Assembly (NCBI GenBank): GCA_038496445.1
Contig: JALMLS010000536.1
Location: 62,001-126,000 of the forward strand
DNA length: 64,000 nt
DNA from: Trichosphaerium sp. ATCC 40318
Lineage: Eukaryota > Discosea > Flabellinia > Trichosidae
Direction of reading: 5' to 3'
This document shows positions 24,320-36,254 of this stretch, piece after piece (position 1 is the first letter of the stretch; the number at the start of each line of letters is the position of its first letter). Below the pieces are notes generated by a model. That model was not told the DNA's origin. It made no database searches and was given only the letters and a program-made list of their open reading frames with translations. A program made the position numbers and the translations under genes.

Positions 24320-27300
24320 ATACAAGGCTAGCAGCTGAATCAGATGACTTGATAAAGGTTAACCAATTATTGAGCGGTTCAACAGAAGAACCAAGCGAAA
24401 GGCTGTACAGCACCTTTTTTTGAAAGTTGTTTTTTCTAACACGTGTTAAAGGCTTGGAAAGCTCTTGGCTCTTGTTTGTAGCCATGGTAGATTAAAAGTC
24501 TTGAAATATCTTCTATCTTTTAGTAACATTAACGTCGACGTACTCATTGGCGAGTATAGCACGTGCGTAAATGGAAAACAAAGTAGTTCGTTTTATTCTC
24601 TGAAAGACGTATTGCAGGCCTCCTCTTTATATTGCTTGTGCCAAGTACGTATACTCAATGATCTATGTAAATACTTAGTGTGTAAACTAGTCATCATGAA
24701 TCTGTTGCCAGTGCGCTTATAGAAAAAGGTTGTAATGTAAATTTGGGTGACTGTCGTGGCAAGTCTTAGACCGTAGATTAACGTTACTGTTTGCTTACTC
24801 TTTCCCTCAGGCATTACACCCTTGAGGTAAGAATCGTGCAAATAACTAAAATGTAAGAATTAAGATGACCAGGATAGCATGTGAGAGAGGATTAGACAAA
24901 ATAACCCGAATGCTATTAGAGGCTGGTGCTGATCCAAAGTACAAAATATAACAATCGATTCATGCTCACCTTTTTGTTGTATTCCTCTCACCAATGACAG
25001 CTTGAGTTACTCGCCACTTATGCTTGCATGTTCGTAATATTTATACACTCTATTTTATTTCATTGATGTCTAAATAGCCCTCTATGGACATAAAGAATGT
25101 ATCAAAGTACCACTTGTTTATTTACATGTTACAAGCTTATAGCTGTTAGTTGCTTCTAGAATCGGGAGCCAAAGTGGAGACAGCTCGTCCACTTGATGGT
25201 AGTTACTTTAGCATATGACACCATTAATTAAATCATAGGATACACCGCTATTCTTTATGCTTGTACTACTGGAAATGCAGACGTTGTTCGAACACTATTT
25301 AAAGCACATAAACGAGAAGATACAAAAAGTATTGTTGTGTCGCCTTCTAAAGAAAGGCACGTGTAAAAGTTCATGTAAACATGGTAAAAACTAACGCCAT
25401 TTTAGGCACACGTGCTTGATAGTAGCAGCACGGTTCGGTCATGCAAATCTAATATCATTGTTACTTTCAAGGCACAGCATTGGCGTGAATTGGCAAGCAT
25501 ATAAAGGAGAAACAGCATTGTACTTTGCAACACAAAACGGTACATCACTAATCCTTCATTGCACAAAAAGGTTGATTGATTATGCTGTACAGGTCACCTT
25601 GATGTAGTACTACGTCTTCTACGTGTTACTTCTATACAAGTAGATTTACATTGTGGAAGTGATGCAGAAACAGCTCTGTGCTGTGCCGTCAAAGGTGAGT
25701 GTGCATGTTTTAAACCCGGGAATAATAGATTAACCTTGTCTTTGCGTCTAGAGGGACACGTTGATATTGTAAAGGCGCTCCTTGCCTCAGGTTCATCTAT
25801 GTACGCCGTAGATGGATATGGCCACACGATATTGTATTATGCTGCACGAAAGGGCAATCACAGATTAGTGCAACTTTTCATTACTCTTCTGAAGGATGAT
25901 AACACAACAACATTCCAAAAGAAATTTCCTGATATAGAGATTAGTGGGCTAATGTCAAAAGTAGCTCAACAATATAACACGTTTGATTACAAGAGAGGTA
26001 ATATGAAAGTATAACGCTTACTAATATTGGCTTATTTACAGGTCTTGTTTCTCGGGCACCTTGGATGTTCTCTGATAAAATGCTATTCCTTAAAGGATGG
26101 AATCTTGTTGCAGCTTCAAAGGTGAGATGAAGGCACCCTCTTATAGGAGCTTTGGAGGATGATCTTGTAAGGACAGTGTTGATTTTGATATAGGAGGTAT
26201 TGTCTGTTGACTATAGAACGTTTAATTTATTTCATCCTGATATGATGAATGTACCTGCAGTCATGTATGAAAGAAACCAGCTTTTAAGCATGCTTGATAA
26301 ACTCGGAGGCTTAAAAACATCCATCAAACAATGGAAGGTAAATATCGATAACACTAACATCATCTAATTGAGTTTTATTCAAGGTAACTAGTGCAATAGC
26401 AATTGACAACCCAGGTACAGTTCCTAGTGCTAGAGCACAAGCTGTTCGAAAAACGAACCAATAGTAAATTCTAACAAATTAGGAAGTAGCCTGAAACCAC
26501 GTGGTTACAAGTTGCCCTTTTTATTTTTGAAGGTTCTTAGTTAACTGCTGTTTTAGGGCTTCGATTGAGATTTGAGAATTGTATGGAAGCTATTGCTGAT
26601 AGACATAGGTTTGGTTTTTTTGGTGACTTGTATGCCCTAATTTTTTTTCGAAGGAGTCTTCCTGATTACTTTTGTGCAAAGTGGAATGAAGATGAAAAAA
26701 AAAGTCTTGTAATGAAAAAGTTTCAACAAAAAATAGATGCTGTTACTTGGAACGCAACAAAGATGGTACAATATTCTTGCTATCACCAAAATTTGCTAAT
26801 AGTCTTTTTAGTTGCCTGGTAAGGTACAACCAAGTCCAAGACTTGATGCTGTTGATAATAATTCGATATGTAGTACCTTCCTTCAGTTGAAGTTATGCCT
26901 GTGGTACATGGTACAAACAGTGATTCGGTAAAACCCCTTTGCCATACTGGTTTTGGCATAGCTAGGCGAGAAGGTGGAGATGGCGGTTGGTATGGACAAG
27001 GAATCTAGTACGCACTTTTTGACTAACAATGCAGGTTGTTTTTTCAAATACTCACATGTCCTAGCTTTACTTCTTATCTTCATTATGCCTTGAAATATGC
27101 ACCTGGAAATACAAAGGTACTAGTTGTTTTTGAACCAGTAAATAGAAACTAGTGAAATGAGACCAGTTTACTTTTTTTTGTTGTAGACAATTGTTGTTGG
27201 CTACGCCATTCCAGGCAACACATTCCCAGGTAACCTTAAACATGTGCCACATCAGTTGATTTGAATTAACATATTAATAAGTTACTGAGTCACACAGAGA

Positions 27301-27599
27301 TGAAGAATTAAGCTTACTTGGGAAACCAATAAAACCTGGTTATCAAAGGTAAAAATCAAAATCGGTAAAAAAATTGTTTGTCTTAAAAATATTTAGTCAT
27401 TATGTTGCTGTCAAGAAGAGTGGCGCATTACCAAGAAGATACAAAAGTGATATGGAAAGGGGATTGTTTGATGAACTGGTAATACCTCAAGGTGCTCACA
27501 TACAAGAACAATGTGAGCTTTTTACATTTTGTTATAGATGCTCAAGCCATTCCAAAATACGTTGTAGTACTTGACGAGGTCGATTCAAATCAAGATTAA
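24320..27599 (+). CDS. Ankyrin-repeat plus PARP-type ADP-ribosyltransferase (tankyrase-like)
   Basis: Predicted ADP-ribosyltransferase with an N-terminal ankyrin array. Exons from 24320 to about 26010 encode ankyrin units (GRLKVLKYLLSF; ESVASALIEKGCNVNLGD; LDKITRMLLEAGADPK; NADVVRTLFKAH; GHANLISLLLSR; GHVDIVKALLASGSS). A helical linker follows (FHPDMMNVPAVMYERNQLL). The catalytic part begins VVHGTNSDSVKPLCHTGFG (about 26893), then GGDGGWYGQGIYFTSYLHYA, TIVVGYAIPGNTFP and finally FDELVIPQ joined by a 45-nt intron to DAQAIPKYVVVLDEV. His (HGT), Tyr (IYFTSYL...YA) and Glu (DELVI) of the H-Y-E triad are all present, favouring activity. Joining the halves requires skipping a TAG at 26462-26464 through a donor at about 26414; otherwise these are two adjacent genes. 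The first ATG is not clear. Confidence 0.65.
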
Positions 27600-27884
27600 A
27601 AACCGGAAGTGCTACCTCTAAGAACGAGATAATGGTAAACACTCACAGTTGTGACAAACAAAACGGAATACGTGTGTAGTCACTACTAAACCATCTCACC
27701 CAAATACTTCTTAATAAATACTAACACGTGCACTGTTGAAAGACTGTTAACAGCGCTTCAGTAATAGACAGTTTGTGTAATTGAACAAGGCAACAGACAT
27801 ACATCAAATTTCACCAAGGGGAATCGATTGCAAGTGAACAAATTAGATTTATTGAGTTCCAATAACAGAAAAATGTTTTTAGCA

Positions 27885-29279
27885 TCATTTCGATAATTGG
27901 GCTTCATATCTTTCCAAGGCAGCTAAACACCCTTTTTGTTTAGCTATTTCTTCATCTGTTAGGACTTTTTCAGAAAAATAGAAAGCTAAAGGGGAATGCA
28001 CTTTAATATCAAGTGTGCGCAAAGCCAACTCATTCATAATTTTGGATCTTTCTTCATCATTTCCTGGATCACCTTTTCCGCCAATCACATTGATGTCAAC
28101 TACCAATTGTTTTGCCAAAGCCAAGATATGAGGGTCCTTTTTGCATCCTGGCATTATGGTCTTCGTAACGAGGCTTTCCTACCAAGAAATTTAAAAAAAA
28201 ACGAAACGTCAATCAACCTTTAAGGTTTTGCTTCAGAAAAAATCTGACGTTTCTCGTACAAGGGTAACCAAGCCATAATCAAAAGTATGCCCAATAAGTG
28301 TCTTCTTGACAACTGCTACAAGCAAAAAGAAGCTTGTAGTATAGCGCACTTTCCTTCCCCATAAATAATCACCAGTGTACTCAAGGGTATCAAGTTTACC
28401 TTCTTTCCAAGTCGAGGAAAACGTGACGCCATTATACAAAGTTGTAGAAGTGACACGTGGAGTTTTCTGCGCGTCATCACATAATATCGCTGCACACACT
28501 TCATGACCCTTCGCTACAGCCACTTCATGCGGCGTTTGCTTGTCTGTAACGTCACGAATGCTTTTATCCGCACCGTGCGCTAATAACAGCTGTGCGAGTT
28601 TTGGATGGTCGTAAAACGCACAACGGTGTAAAGGAGTGTATCCCATGTGTGTTTTACAGTTGGGATCTGCGCCTTTTTCCAATAAAACTTTAGCGACAGC
28701 AAAACAACCTCTCCAACAAGCTTGATCGAGTGCTGTTTCACCAACAGAAGTTTTAAGTTCGGTACGGTGTCCATTGTCCAAAAAATGCTTTACAACATCA
28801 GCGCGGTTCATTTGAGCTGCCAGATGCATCATCGTTAACGTATCGCCAATATCAATCTCTGGCTTGCCTACAACGCTGATAGCTTGTTTTATGTCGTCAA
28901 TGGAGCAACGCATAGATACAATGCTGTGTACGTTACTAACACCTTCAAAAAGCTTGTCCAAGTCGTCGGTTGACATGTGGTTACTGTTGTGTAGATTTTC
29001 TAATTCTAAGTAATGTTGTTCAAAATCAGGAACAGTTTTTCTCAGAATTTTATTTCGTGGATTAGTTCCTGAACCTAGTCCAAAATAGTTGTTGTGCTGG
29101 AAAAAAACAGCTGACGTATTCGCATTCAGAGTGCGTTGAACCTCACAACAGTTGTAAATTGACATCCTTGTAGTCACTGACTGAGATAGTCTTTCTAAAT
29201 TGGAAAAGTCAACATTTTTATTGTATAGCTCTTTGTCGACAATTGCCACCAACCAAGCCATTTTCAATAAACAATACAT
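27885..29279 (-). CDS. Ankyrin-repeat protein
   Basis: Minus-strand gene with ATG at 29279 (MYCLLKMAWLVAIVDKEL) and TGA at 27885-27887. The first exon holds at least four ankyrin repeats: DTLTMMHLAAQMNRADVVKH, ETALDQACWRGCFAVAKVLL with EKGADPN, YTPLHRCAFYDHPKLAQLLL with AHGADKS, and a diverged fourth (TPHEVAVAKGHEVCAAIL). One intron (roughly 28175-28380) leads to a second exon of about 95 residues (GCKKDPHILALAKQLVVDIN; KGCLAALERYEAQLSK), which is helical and unassigned. It lies tail-to-tail with the ankyrin-PARP gene. A decayed copy of its 5' end occurs at 30590-30630. It probably mediates protein-protein contacts; the partner is unknown. Confidence 0.75.
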
Positions 29280-29410
29280 TGTCTACCTATGGGGAATGAT
29301 AAACAAACGCAATAAACAAGTGCTATATATTTTATTTCTCTGTCCTATCAAGTACAATACTTATTGCAGTAGCGCAACCACACCCTCGGCATTTTGTCCT
29401 ACCAACAAAC

Positions 29411-29540
29411 AACTTAAAAACAAGGCCATGACATACAATTTGCTACAGTTGTGTTGCATCCTAGGTAATCAATCATTTTGTTTGTTATTTGAGTGCCGTG
29501 ACAGTATATCAAGGCTTGTTAAATTAGAAACTAGTCCCTT
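29411..29540 (-). pseudogene. Decayed F-box/LRR 3' fragment, copy A
   Basis: It matches the 3' end of the F-box/LRR genes (compare 12551-12670 and 59195-59320): TTAAAAACAAGGCCA corresponds to the FWPDF* end, then GCATCCTAGG, AATCAATCATTTT, TGTTATTTGAGT and ATATCAAGGCTTGTTAAATT in the same order, with indels. The frame is lost. Confidence 0.7.
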
Positions 29541-30589
29541 GTCCATTCACCAAAAATACCCCTTAGCTAGACAACTTTGTCACACAGAGTACTTTCTTAA
29601 CCAACAACAAAGTACACTTAATCTGTTGGAATTTTAAGGCCTAAATATTGATTAGAACAGTTTAAAGAGGGAGAACACAATTGAGACTTTTTTAAGCTTT
29701 CACATTTTAGCTCACTCATTTGTTATATTAAGTCAATATTTTTCACAACATGTGTATCATTTTTACTATATGTGCAGGGTCATTAAACCAGACTGTGGGT
29801 TCTTTTTAATTCTTCTCTATTTCCATTTATGCAACAAATTCTTTTCCACCAATATGAGTAAGGCTTACAAGGAACCTCCCTTTAAAATCATCATCACATC
29901 CTTCATTGTACTAAATGCACATAGTTTTGAATAATCATTCTAACCTGTGCACCTTTAGCAAATACAAGATGCTGTGTAAATCATTGTTTACTCCTTACCT
30001 GTTTTTAAAATAACAATGTTATACCAAGAAGTTGACACAATACTTAATGTGTTCAAAAACTCAAGTTTTTTAAATCATCAGATTTTTTTCAACACCACTA
30101 TAGGAGTTTAGACAAACCTTAGTTTTTCGGAGAACTCACATTCACCTTAAAAGAAACTGTTCACTACACTCCATCAACTATTGCTATAAATTGCATTGGT
30201 AATACAACACATTTCTTATCCCTATGAAAATGTGGGATGGTCTAGTTTTAAATCCAAAATCGCTTAATGGTCCACTTGTGAATTGGAATTTACACAATGC
30301 TCGAAACGTAAAACTAATCTCAATACATGGAAAATAGCGTTATGACACTGTGAAAATCTTCTCAAAGCTTGTTATTGTTAATTTTATGCTTTTTCTTTTA
30401 CAACCACAAACTACGTTTTTAGCGTACAATAAATTCGTTTAAAGGTATTGACTTGTGGTTAATCCTTGCTTTTGTATTGTTTATCACCGTTTTACCTAAA
30501 ATCCCAATGAAGCTCAGTTGACGCATATTACAAGTTTAAAAAAAAAACGCAAAAATAAAGTAAATAATTTATTCCACATTTATAAACTT

Positions 30590-30630
30590 AACAATTGCCA
30601 CCAACCAAGGGATTTTCAGTACAAACATTG
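30590..30630 (-). pseudogene. Decayed copy of ankyrin-gene 5' end
   Basis: The string AACAATTGCCACCAACCAAG followed by GGATTTTCAGTACAAACATTG aligns with the start-codon region of the ankyrin gene (about 29239-29280), with a few substitutions. Its distance to the next F-box/LRR remnant (about 126 bases) matches the spacing at the parental site (about 132 bases). Confidence 0.65.
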
Positions 30631-30755
30631 ATATGAGGCCTGTGAACTGCTTACAAAAATGTCCCTTAACCTTGTGCTATCAAGTTCTACTTGTTGAAGT
30701 CATATTTTGCTGATAATGTGTAAATGTACTCTTGCTATATCTGTTTAGGTGCTAG

Positions 30756-30861
30756 CAATTAAAAACAAGGCCAAACTTACAATATGCTAATTTTTTCATA
30801 GTAATCTGAATTTGTGTTAGATGCATTAGGGCAGTACACTAATATCAAGGCTTGGTTAACT
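30756..30861 (-). pseudogene. Decayed F-box/LRR 3' fragment, copy B
   Basis: It shares AATTAAAAACAAGGCCA, TACAATATGCTA, TGTGTTAGATGCATTAGG and ATATCAAGGCTTGGTTAAC with copy A at 29411-29540, in order and at similar spacing, but is more decayed. It has no usable frame. Confidence 0.6.
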
Positions 30862-31370
30862 TACAGTCGAGTTCTCGCTGTGCTTGCCTAGAACCCATTC
30901 TCAGTGATCCATTGGTGGGTATAGGCATTCCTTTTTGTAGAAATTATTTCTCGAATTTCTAAAAATTCGGAAAATTACGTCCGATTAGCAGCTAGCACTT
31001 AACTCTGCAACGTCAACCCTTTTGAAGGCGTTAAATATTGCATACAAGAAACAGGCTTTTGTGAATTCCTATTCTGAACACAAACTCTGATAGACTTTCT
31101 TTAAGCTTCTCACATACCCAAAGACAAGTTTAGCAAGTGGCTGCAAGCAGTGGTGTTAGTATTCAAGGCAAACTATTTCAACCAAAACAACAAAAACTCC
31201 TCAAGACAGCAAACATTTGCAAAGTTGGTATGTTGTTTTCTAGCGGAATTTTCAGATTACACTATGTCCCCGTTTATTTTTTTCAATTAATACTAGATGA
31301 ATTAAGCCATGCGGTTCTTTTAATACATTCATTCTAAGCAGATAATTCCATACTTATGCGAACCAAATGA

Positions 31371-34162
31371 TCATATGTCACAGCAATATGACCTAAAAGC
31401 GGCTTTAGCTAATAGCGAAAAAAAAAAAAAAAAAAAAAAAAGAAGCCTCACCGTCTTTGTGAGGATCACTCCAATCGAATAGTTCCTTCACGTGTACCAA
31501 ATGACAGCATAGTTTTAATAAATCATTCTTAGATCCTGCTGCGCCAATAGCAAAGTGAGCCAGCTGGGAAGAAACCGTAAGTCCAAATGCAGCAAGTTTA
31601 GAAAAAAAGAAGCTAATCCTTACACTGTTTTCTATTGTTTTGAGACTAACGTTAATGTTCGCATGAGCCAATGTAGTTTTGATTTCTTCAGCACTGAATG
31701 CACGTGGTTCAGAACCAACATAAAGTTTTGATTGAAGCGTATCAACAAGATGATGGAAGGCAGCATATTCTACGAGATAAAACATATGAGATTAAAAGAA
31801 AAATGACGCCGATAGATATTTTGGCGTAAAGTCACTGTTTATGCACCTTCGAAGCTAATTGTTCCATTTCTGTCTTCATCAAATACAGATATAATTTTAT
31901 TGGCCATCTCAACACCAAGAGGTTGATCCCCATCGAAAAATACTGCCTTGGAAAGTCTAAAAAAAAATAAATGTTCTAGATTCAAATACTCTGTTTTGAG
32001 TTTGCTGCTTACTCTGTAACTGATATTTCACCATTTTTGTTATCATCCATTGCATCAAAACTTCCTTTTAACCCAGACAACTCCAAACTTTTGACTTGTT
32101 GAAGCATAGTCTTATGCCAATCACGACCTAATTTTTCTCATTATTTTCTTATTTAAACTTTTGTCTTTTGATTTTGCTCCACAATTCAGGAACCACAATT
32201 ACCATCTATTTGGTTATATTGAACCTTTTTCCTCACAGCTTGACTTCTGGCTTTTTCAGGTGCACCTGGTTTTTCAACAGGTTTACCTTGAGACGCTAAA
32301 AGGGTGTCAAAATAAAATGTATAAATTTGTTTGGTATCAGCCGTGTTACCTGCTCTTCTTAGTTTACTTTTTAATCCCAATGACTTGAATCTATTAATGG
32401 CAACAGCGATCTTAACACCAGCTTTAAACTTCCTTCTTGCATTATATTTCCTAAATTGCTCTCGAGATACTTCAGGAATCTCTGTATCTTTTATAGTAGC
32501 ACTAGCCTACAAAGGAAAAAAACAAATAAGCAAAACTTATCTACACCAATATTCAATTCGTACTATCCATGGATGAGCCAAAGCTTGATCAACAGTGAAA
32601 CGTTCATTAGGATTCTTTCTTACCATCTTCCATACTAAAGCCGATAAGAATCAATCCAACAACTAAAGAAAAAAAAATGTACCCAAATCTTTTGCATCAT
32701 TCGATATGCCATACCTTCCATTACATAAGGAACATTCATGTTATAATGTTTATCTCTATAGATAGTAATTTCACGTACCACGCATCACCAAGCCAATTCC
32801 ACGTGCCAACCTCGATATTTCTCATCATTTGTTCTTGGTCAGGTATTTGGAATGGATGTATACCGCTCAGTAAAATGTACACGATCAAACCTAATGCTCT
32901 TTGTTAACATTGCAGGTTTCTCTATAACACTCACCAATTGCCCATACATCTACACCGATACCATATCCTTGAACTGGAGACATTTGCTGCCAACGGCGTG
33001 CAACTAAAAACCTGTTATCCAATTGAGCTTTAATTATCGGTTTTACCAATTTCTGGAGCCATCTAGGTGATTGTAAGACATAAATATAAGGATATAAATT
33101 TACGTACATATGGAATTGTACCAAGCATAGTCCTGAATGCAAATGGGTTAGATCCACCACGAGCGGCAAACCCGAAATCTGAGTTTGACATTAGATATTT
33201 AAAAACCAAACATCACAAAGCTCTGTCTTGAACTTAAACCTTGCAGTACCTGCAATTTTTACAATAGCGTCATCACCACCTGAAGACAATAACAGATATG
33301 GGAAATGTTAAGCCAAATAACAGCAATAAAATCAACGTTTGTTAGGTGTAAAAATAAAATAGAATAAAGATACTCTCCGGTTTTATATCACGATGCGCAA
33401 TACCTACCACAGTCTCTTTAACAAACAAAGTAACAGTATGAAAACAATAACAGTCGTACCCTGATCGTGCATGTGTTTTAATCCAAGAAGGACTTGTTTA
33501 GTTACAGAGCTAGCATAAGCTTCACCAAATCTCTTCAGCTTGGCAATACGATCAAACAACTCTCCACCTGTACACACGTGAGAAAAAAAAAACAAATAAA
33601 TAGTAAAGGGTCTGTGAATAAATTATCGGGTCATAGCTTACCCGTTACGTATTCTAAGGTGACGTAATACTGGAAGTCGCCTTGTGGAGCGAAAACTTCA
33701 CCCAAGTTTACAATCTAGTTCAAAGGCGTTAGATAGCGTTTATACAACGTGCAAATGTGAATTTGATCCGTTTTCGTACGTTTTGGTGTTGTAGATCAGC
33801 CATAACCTTCAACTCGCTTAGCATCTGGTCTGGTGGCGTTTTACGTTTATCCAGGATCTTCACAGCGCACGCCTGAACATTAAAAGGGTTTGTAAACTAA
33901 AAGTGTTAAGAACAACTCTCATACTTTGCCTGTTTGCTTATGAATAGCCTTACTACGCGAAATTTAGTGTTTGCTATAAACAACACACGTACTGAACAAC
34001 AGAAAACGCTCCAGATCCTAATTTCTCCTTAAAATCGTATATAGATTGGATTGGGGCATCATTTTGTCTTGGGAACCGCCATGACATTGCTGGTATTTGT
34101 GGTTGTGCCTGCTGAGTAGATGACCATTGTTGAGCAGGAGGAGCGTTACTAGGGAACTCCAT
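31371..34162 (-). CDS. Calcium-regulated Ser/Thr kinase (CDPK/CaMK-like) with EF-hands
   Basis: Ser/Thr kinase of the CaMK group fused to Ca2+-binding EF-hands, resembling plant and protist CDPKs. ATG at 34162 starts a Pro/Gln-rich leader (MEFPSNAPPAQQWSS). Kinase motifs are in order: the glycine loop EKLGSGAFSVV, VCAVKILDKR, YYVTLEYVTGGELFDRI, the catalytic VHRDIKPENLLL, DFGFAARGG (DFG), GTIPYMAPE (APE) and GVDVWAIG. A basic helical junction (REQFRKYNARRKFKAGVKIA) precedes EF-hand loops DDNKNGEISVTEL and DEDRNGTISFEEY; a third C-terminal loop (DPHKD) is poorly conserved. Stop TGA is at 31371-31373. About twelve short introns are implied, one with a 24-A run. Ca2+ binding to the EF-hands likely relieves autoinhibition. 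Active-site residues are intact. Confidence 0.8.
31418..31441. repeat. 24-base poly(A) tract in an intron
   Basis: An uninterrupted run of A (T on the coding strand) inside the last intron of the kinase gene, just upstream of its acceptor. On the coding strand it looks like an extreme polypyrimidine tract. It is probably length-variable. Confidence 0.8.
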
Positions 34163-34418
34163 TTGTGGGTATTTCGGTTAACTGCCACAGTGATTTATTA
34201 CGGTCTTGAACAGGTCACAAATGCGACTTAATCATGGCCGTTGACACCTTTCATATCTAACATGAAAGTATACGCCGTAGCTTGTTTTATTGAACAGAGA
34301 GATGAGCGAGAAATGTATGTAACAATTTTTATTTTGTTATTTGCTTTATAAAAGCAAAACATAGGAAGCAACACAGAAATTTAAACAAGAACTCGCCAGA
34401 CACAGGCGTTAAAAACAT

Positions 34419-35902
34419 TTACTTGGTTCTCCTCTTTTTCTTTTTTTGTCCTTTGACGTTATCTTTCCAGTATGCAGCCTCTTCCTCATCTACAAAATTC
34501 ATTAATGCGTCATTTAAAGACAAAAAAGATGTACAAATAAATAGACAAAACGGTAATTAAAAAGCAATTGTCGTGATCTGTAGTACCTTTGACAAGTTCA
34601 AGAGTGATATCATGACCTTCAATCTGTGGGGTTTGTCCTTCTAGAGCAGAAATGCAAATAGCAGCACGTAGGTCTTTCTTGAAACGGACAAACGTAAACT
34701 CTTCGCTTTTGTTAGTATCAACGAAAGCAACTTGACCATGATCTATTCATTCGAAACGTTAGCACCTCCAACAAATAAAATAGTCAAAAAAAATAAAAAG
34801 TACGTACCAACAAAGAACGCTTTGATCATATCACGAGTTACCTCTGCAGGTAATTTTGGAAATTTAAGGATAGTTCCAGGAGGGTATTCAGTAAGTGCTT
34901 CTTGTCGTTTTCTCTTCTTGATACGGGTCTCCTCTTTCTTCCATTCAAGGTATTCCTTTCTAAAAAAAGCCACATTAGATACATGAAAAGAAACAACAAA
35001 ATAGTCACAACGCACTTCATTCTGACCAATAGAGGATGTTTATCCAAGTAATTAAACGCGCCTAGTGCTACAACTTTCTCAGCTGCTTCTTTGCTCTCAT
35101 ACTCTATATAAGCTGATCCCTTCAAAAGATCCTTTTTCCTAAACACACGGCGAATACGAACCTAGGAAGAGAAAAGTTACAAAAAAAGAAAAAAATGCAG
35201 TTGTGTTTTTTATCAAATGTAAAATTAAAAACGCTCGATAGAGGTTTACTCTGTTACGTACGGACAATACTGTGCCGAATTGAGAAAAGTATTTTTGTAG
35301 GGCTTCGAGATTAGTCTCTTCTGCATTCTTTGGGAGCCCTTTCTACGGTAGGTGAGTATTGATCATGTTTCACGTTTTAGCAGCAGACGTACGACATAAA
35401 TACTTCTTGGTGTTACTACATCATCTTGTGGAAGTGGGTGCCTACGCTTCATCTTGGTCTTATCTTCAGAAACCTAAGCCTGTTTTGGTATTCGCTCAGA
35501 GAAGGTTTGGTTTTACCTCAACGACTTCTGAGTCTACCATAATTGATGCGATTTGCTCCACGTCTACGGTTACTTTCTATTTTGACGTTAGAGAGTGAAG
35601 TTTATGCGCTGTATACCTTAATTCTGTTAAAAGTGGTCAATAGCGACACTGGGATCCCTTTGTGTAGTCAAGGAAAAAGAAAAATAGAGTAAAAAGCAAC
35701 TTCAAGTTAAAAAGATACAACCACCATTGTCATGCGCTGCTTTACGCAAGAAAGTATCCTTGGTGTAGTTACTGTCGCTGAAATAGAAATCTATCTGCTT
35801 TTTCAAAGCAGCCTTTTGTTCCTCAGTGATTGGGTTTGTGTCTTTTGGTTCCTCCTCTTTAGCCTCAACCTTTGTGTCTACCTTCGTGTCCGTTTCAGCC
35901 AT
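34419..35902 (-). CDS. La ribonucleoprotein (LARP3/SSB)
   Basis: La protein, which binds the UUU-OH 3' ends of RNA polymerase III transcripts and protects and folds them. ATG at 35902 opens an acidic leader (MAETDTKVDTKVEAKEEEPK). The La motif reads ALKKQIDFYFSDSNYTKDTF with LRKAAHDNGG, then VPVSLLTTFNRIK and VDVEQIASIMVDSEVVEV followed by KMKRR. RRM1 follows (SIYVKGLPKNAEETNLEALQ; FGTVLSVRNR; KGSAYIEYESKEAAEKVVAL). After a charged linker (EYLEWKKEETRIKKRKRQEA) comes a second RRM-like part (PPGTILKFPKLPAEVTRDMI; FTFVRFKKDLRAA), like the xRRM of genuine La. The tail is basic (KKKKRRTK*). Key U-binding Phe/Tyr residues of the La motif are visible. Around seven short introns are implied. Confidence 0.88.
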
Positions 35903-36254
35903 TGTATACGCGTTTAATAAAGTAAGGCAAGAAAGCAATCTGCGAGTTTTAACAGAAGAGACTGTTAGCGCTAATTTTTTAGTTCGGATTTTGAGCGTAT
36001 TTTTTGCGTGACTTTTTTACTCAATATTTTTTCAAAGCTAAAAACGCTCTAAATTTCACAAACGACAAGTAGGCACCTACCACAAGGTATTTTCAGGCAC
36101 CTTTAGCAAATATTATTCTGCCTGGGCGAGTTACAAGCGCAGTCTCAAGCTGATCAGCTGAAATGAGCTATAACCAAGCGAATAAGTTGCATTATTTCAA
36201 GATGAAAGCACCCGACAATAAAATGATGCGTTTGCTAGGCGACAAACTACAAAG
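35903..36254. promoter_or_regulatory. Divergent intergenic region (La / CHTOP-like)
   Basis: About 350 bases between two divergent RNA-binding protein genes. It contains T-rich runs near 35990-36040 and no ORF of interest. It must include the promoters of both genes; no specific element is recognised. Confidence 0.4.

Larger units (their letters stand above)
29280..31370. other. Gene-poor region of duplicated, decayed sequence
   Basis: About 2.1 kb with no intact gene. It contains remnants of F-box/LRR 3' ends (29411-29540 and 30756-30861) and a remnant of the adjacent ankyrin gene's 5' end (30590-30630), which together imply an old tandem duplication about 1.35 kb apart. The remaining sequence is AT-rich with scattered short ORFs that lack motifs and splice context. 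Confidence 0.6.

Noticed and set aside
27481-27540. Apparent 25-nt intron in the PARP domain
   Set aside because: A GTGCTC donor 20 bases upstream gives a 45-nt intron and the family-typical join DELVIPQ-DAQAIPKYVVV, so no ultra-short intron is needed.
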